Assembly (NCBI GenBank): GCA_947629725.1
Contig: CANREU010000031.1
Location: 1-12,492 of the forward strand
Length of the DNA stretch: 12,492 nucleotides
Direction of reading: 5' to 3'
Source of the DNA: an uncultured Clostridia bacterium
Lineage (GTDB): Bacteria > Bacillota > Clostridia > Christensenellales > Borkfalkiaceae
Shown: piece by piece, positions 12,434 to 12,492 of the stretch
Numbering within the stretch: position 1 is the first letter of the stretch
Layout: each line of letters starts with the position of its first letter
Notes under the pieces: model-generated
The model's database searches: none
What the model was told of the DNA's origin: nothing
Seen by the model: only the letters and a program-made list of their open reading frames with translations
Translations under genes and position numbers: made by a program

Positions 12434-12492
12434 ATGTTTCAAATGTTCCTCTCCTCTTTCCAAGATTATCGGAAAGACGAGAACGGTGTGAA
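12434..12492 (+). CDS. Start of a TPP-riboswitch-controlled gene (partial)
   Basis: Only the first 19 codons are present, reading MFQMFLSSFQDYRKDENGV before the window ends. GGAGG (12423-12427) lies six bases before the ATG, which supports this start. The TPP riboswitch and terminator upstream make a thiamine role (uptake or biosynthesis) very likely. The visible residues do not match any thiamine protein I can name, and there is too little to assign one. Confidence 0.7.
   Translation, partial: MFQMFLSSFQDYRKDENGV

Overview
The window looks like a chromosomal segment from a GC-rich, probably gut-associated, spore-forming Clostridia-type Firmicute. The reasons are the tig-clpP-clpX order, an RqcH/FbpA-type NFACT protein, a SpoVB-like flippase, strong GGAGG ribosome binding sites, sigma-A promoters with an extended TGC element before the -10 box, a TPP riboswitch with a terminator, and intergenic palindromic repeats of a kind I associate with Oscillospirales-like genomes. 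The exact lineage is inference.

Layout. (1) 1-2655, minus strand: trigger factor (tig), clpP and the start of clpX (cut by the window edge), in transcription order. tig and clpP overlap by 4 bases. (2) 2656-2817: a compact divergent promoter region. (3) 2818-4868, plus strand: rqcH, followed by a translationally coupled small membrane protein I do not recognise. (4) 4869-5589: no gene; a dense cluster of hairpin repeats. (5) 5590-6707: a self-contained cassette (promoter, gene, terminator) for a PD-(D/E)XK nuclease-like protein with a C-terminal DUF4357-type domain and lower GC than its neighbours. (6) 6708-7112: repeats, then two back-to-back terminator hairpins. (7) 7211-8220, minus strand: a cysteine-rich protein of unknown function and a small LysM protein, divergent from (8) a SpoVB/MATE-type flippase at 8277-9791. 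(9) 9792-10458: another repeat cluster including a 218-bp-spaced direct duplication. (10) pgi at 10521-11948, with promoter and a very strong terminator. (11) 12007-12223: repeats. (12) 12224-12492: sigma-A promoter, TPP riboswitch, attenuator terminator, and the first 19 codons of a gene presumably involved in thiamine uptake or synthesis.

How the genes fit together. The first 4.4 kb is a protein quality-control neighbourhood. Trigger factor meets nascent chains, RqcH adds alanine tails to chains stalled on 60S-equivalent (50S) subunits, and ClpXP degrades tagged proteins. In B. subtilis, RqcH alanine tails are known to be read by ClpXP, so the divergent arrangement here makes functional sense. 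The LysM, cysteine-rich and SpoVB-like genes suggest a spore-envelope group. pgi is ordinary central metabolism. The less ordinary features are the nuclease-DUF4357 cassette and the network of intergenic hairpins, of which one inverted pair shows clear compensatory base-pair changes and another contains a perfect 21-bp-arm palindrome with a one-base loop.
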